Source: Mycobacterium sp. E2479
GTDB taxonomy: Bacteria; Actinomycetota; Actinomycetes; Mycobacteriales; Mycobacteriaceae
Direction of reading: 5' to 3'
Assembly: GCF_001667925.1 (NCBI RefSeq)
Contig: NZ_LZJR01000069.1
Coordinates: 1 to 46,828 of the forward strand
DNA: 46,828 nucleotides
In this document: in pieces, positions 45,122-46,828 of the stretch
Numbering within the stretch: position 1 is the stretch's first letter
Layout of the letters: every line of letters begins with the position of its first letter
Program-made: the position numbers and the translations under genes
Notes under the pieces: generated by a model
What the model saw: only the letters and a program-made list of their open reading frames with translations
Told to the model about the DNA's origin: nothing
Database searches by the model: none

Positions 45122-46279
45122 TCAGCGGGCCGTTGCCCGGCCCGCACCATCACCCACCGAGGTGATCTGATCGGCGAGCGCGCGCAGCGCCTCCAGATCC
45201 GAAACGTCAAAGGGCAGCGACGGAACACCGATGACCGGCACGTGCGGATTGGCTCCGGTGAACCGGGAAAGCAATCTGATCTCCCGTTTGGCGGTCTGCG
45301 CACGTTCGGCGTGAATCTTCAACACGGCCGAGGCCAGCGACGTGGCTTCGGAGTCGCCATCGTGTTCCAGCATTTCGCTACCGTCGATCGCCCGCTCCGC
45401 CGGCAGGGAGCACAACGGCGGATGGGTGCGGTTCAAGACCAGCCCCGCGAGCGGCATACCTTCCTGCGACAGCCGGTCGACGAAGAAGGCCGCCTCCCGC
45501 AGAGCGTCCGGCTCGGCCGCCGACACCACAACGAACTGCGTCCCACGCCTTTTCAGCAGCGCGTAGGTGCGATCGGCTTTCTCGCGAAACCCGCCGAAGG
45601 TGGCGTCCAGCGATTGCACGAACGCCGCGGCGTCGCCGAGCATCTGCGAACCCAGGATTGTCGACATCGCCTTCATCGCCAAACCCATTGCGCCGGTTAC
45701 CAAACGCCCGATGCCCCGGCCCGGCGCGAGCAGCAGCCGCCACAGCCGGCTGTCCATGAAGCTGCCCAGCCGTTTCGGCGCGTCCAGGAAGTCCAGCGCG
45801 TTGCGAGATGGCGGTGTATCGACGACTACCAGGTCCCAGCGATCCTCGGCCAGCAGCTGACCCAGCTTCTCCATCGCCATGTACTCCTGCGTGCCGGCGA
45901 GCGAACTGGCGACCGTCTGATAGAACTGGTTATCCAGAATCGCTTGGGCGCGACCGGGTCCCGAGTATTGGATCACCATCTCGTCGAAAGTGCGACGCAT
46001 GTCGAGCATCATCGCGTGCAGCTCGCCGGGCACCTCCGTTGCCAGCGGGACTCGTTGCGGTGTGTTACCGAGGTCGCTGACGCCGAGCGCCTGCGCCAAC
46101 CGCTTGGCCGGATCGATCGTCAAAACGCAGACATTGCGGCCGTATTCGGCGGCGCGCAGCGCGATGGCGGCGGCGGTGGTGGTCTTGCCCACCCCACCCG
46201 CGCCGCAGCACACCACCACGCGGTTGGTCGTGTCTGCCAGGATGGCGGCCATATCAAGCTGGGTAGGCGTGGTGCTCAT
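45122..46279 (-). CDS. bagB: ArsA/GET3-like ATPase (BagB, Rv3680-like)
   Basis: The 385-aa P-loop ATPase has deviant Walker [12 protein letters not shown] near residue 27, switch [15 protein letters not shown] and [18 protein letters not shown], and the ArsA C-terminal helical part. In M. tuberculosis the pair Rv3679/Rv3680 (BagA/BagB) forms a complex that protects against nitric oxide and glycerol toxicity, as I recall. It overlaps bagA by four bases (ATGA), consistent with stoichiometric expression. Confidence 0.93.
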   Translation of the reverse strand: MSTTPTQLDMAAILADTTNRVVVCCGAGGVGKTTTAAAIALRAAEYGRNVCVLTIDPAKRLAQALGVSDLGNTPQRVPLATEVPGELHAMMLDMRRTFDEMVIQYSGPGRAQAILDNQFYQTVASSLAGTQEYMAMEKLGQLLAEDRWDLVVVDTPPSRNALDFLDAPKRLGSFMDSRLWRLLLAPGRGIGRLVTGAMGLAMKAMSTILGSQMLGDAAAFVQSLDATFGGFREKADRTYALLKRRGTQFVVVSAAEPDALREAAFFVDRLSQEGMPLAGLVLNRTHPPLCSLPAERAIDGSEMLEHDGDSEATSLASAVLKIHAERAQTAKREIRLLSRFTGANPHVPVIGVPSLPFDVSDLEALRALADQITSVGDGAGRATAR

Positions 46280-46828
46280 CGAACCCCCTGCTGTGCAAGT
46301 GATTCCGACAGCTCATAGAGGCTACCGAGGTCGACCCCGTCGGAAATGGCCGGCAGTTCCAGCCGCGCCACCTTCAAAGCATCGAGCTGTTGTGCGATCT
46401 CGGCGCGCGTGGCGACGACCGTCGCGTGCTCGATGGTCTCTGTCAGCAGGCCGGCAAAATCCTTGTCGGTCATGGTGATTCCGCACTTTTCCAATCCCGC
46501 CCGCACGGAGTCCGCGTCGACATCTCCCTCGGCGGCCTTCGCCAGATCGGTCGCCTGCAGGTAAGCGGGGATAGTGCGGTTAACGATCACGCTGCCGATC
46601 GGCAGCTGCATCTCGGCGAGCTCCTCGATGGCTTCCAGCGTCTCTTGCACCGGCAGCGCCTCCAGCAGGGTGACTAAGTGAATGGCCGTCTGCTCGGAGT
46701 GCAGTAGCTTTACAACGCCGTCGGCCTGCGAATGCACCGGGCCACCCTTCGCCAAATCAGACACGGCCTTGGTGACATCCAGGAACCGCGCGATGCGTCC
46801 GGTCGGCGGGGCGTCGACGACGATCGCG
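46276..46828 (-). CDS. bagA: ArsA/GET3-like ATPase (BagA, Rv3679-like), 5' part outside the window
   Basis: The C-terminal 183 codons are present. The segment [18 protein letters not shown] at the window edge is the Walker B/switch II region. The rest ([45 protein letters not shown]) matches the helical part of ArsA-type ATPases. The Walker A loop and start lie beyond the right edge. It is the upstream partner of bagB, with an ATGA overlap. Confidence 0.92.
   Translation of the reverse strand, partial: AIVVDAPPTGRIARFLDVTKAVSDLAKGGPVHSQADGVVKLLHSEQTAIHLVTLLEALPVQETLEAIEELAEMQLPIGSVIVNRTIPAYLQATDLAKAAEGDVDADSVRAGLEKCGITMTDKDFAGLLTETIEHATVVATRAEIAQQLDALKVARLELPAISDGVDLGSLYELSESLAQQGVR

Overview
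The window is chromosomal DNA of a non-tuberculous Mycobacterium. G+C is high, GTG and TTG starts are common, and most of the gene order is that of Mycobacterium tuberculosis Rv3679 to Rv3706c read in reverse. Landmarks recognised from the translated proteins are the paired ATPases bagA/bagB, whiB4, ponA2, a metallophosphoesterase, tRNA-Pro, rsfB, a GatB/YqeY protein, the moxR2 cluster, glpK, the ergothioneine genes egtABCDE and the proline/histidine-rich Rv3705A/Rv3706c pair. Rv numbers are from memory of that genome; no database was searched.

Layout. 1-1.1 kb: a SABATH-type carboxyl methyltransferase whose 5' part is scrambled by a perfect 77-bp inverted repeat at the window edge. 1.2-3.9 kb: a nucleotide cyclase fused to a STAND ATPase and TPR-like repeats. 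4.1-7.6 kb: two His/Gly/Pro-rich membrane proteins, a haem catalase and a secreted sensor-domain protein. 7.8-13.3 kb: egtA-B-C-D-E with overlapping stop/start codons. 13.3-20.5 kb: methyltransferase, GCS2-like ligase, glpK, a PadR regulator with a palindromic upstream region, a small membrane protein, RDD and SpoIIM-like proteins. 20.5-25.9 kb: the MoxR operon (DUF58, MoxR, DUF4350, DUF4129, multi-pass protein). 26.0-31 kb: YqeY, an LLM flavin/F420 oxidoreductase, a small membrane protein, a PfpI protein, and a HemK2-CDGSH-haem-oxygenase-like trio. 31-36 kb: a complete stressosome (RsbR, RsbS, RsbT, RsbX-like PP2C) with a PAS-GAF-PP2C-HATPase protein, divergent from rsfB. 36.3-40.4 kb: small accessory genes including a UsfY homologue, a membrane-anchored Mrr nuclease, a frameshifted DUF7218-type gene and tRNA-Pro. 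40.4-46.8 kb: a decayed Rv3684-like lyase, metallophosphoesterase, ponA2, whiB4, bagB and the C-terminal part of bagA.

Main reading. The 26.5-38.4 kb segment looks like a general-stress island built onto the rsfB locus. It carries a full stressosome, a phosphatase/kinase protein and RsfB, which is known in M. tuberculosis as an antagonist of the SigF anti-sigma factor. Five exact matches to the mycobacterial SigF promoter (GTTT-N15-17-GGGTA) lie directly upstream of genes: four in this island (LLM oxidoreductase, the 137-aa membrane protein/PfpI pair, haem-oxygenase-like enzyme, UsfY-like protein) and one at a small membrane gene near 18 kb. About half a match would be expected by chance by my own rough estimate. 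A stressosome feeding SigF through RsfB, with redox-enzyme genes as local outputs, is the hypothesis most worth testing.

A second theme is redox defence: catalase, ergothioneine synthesis, WhiB4, a CDGSH protein and a PfpI protein all lie within 45 kb. Two frame disruptions about 0.6 kb apart, both one base short in a homopolymer, and the fold-back at the left edge should be checked against raw reads before being treated as biology.
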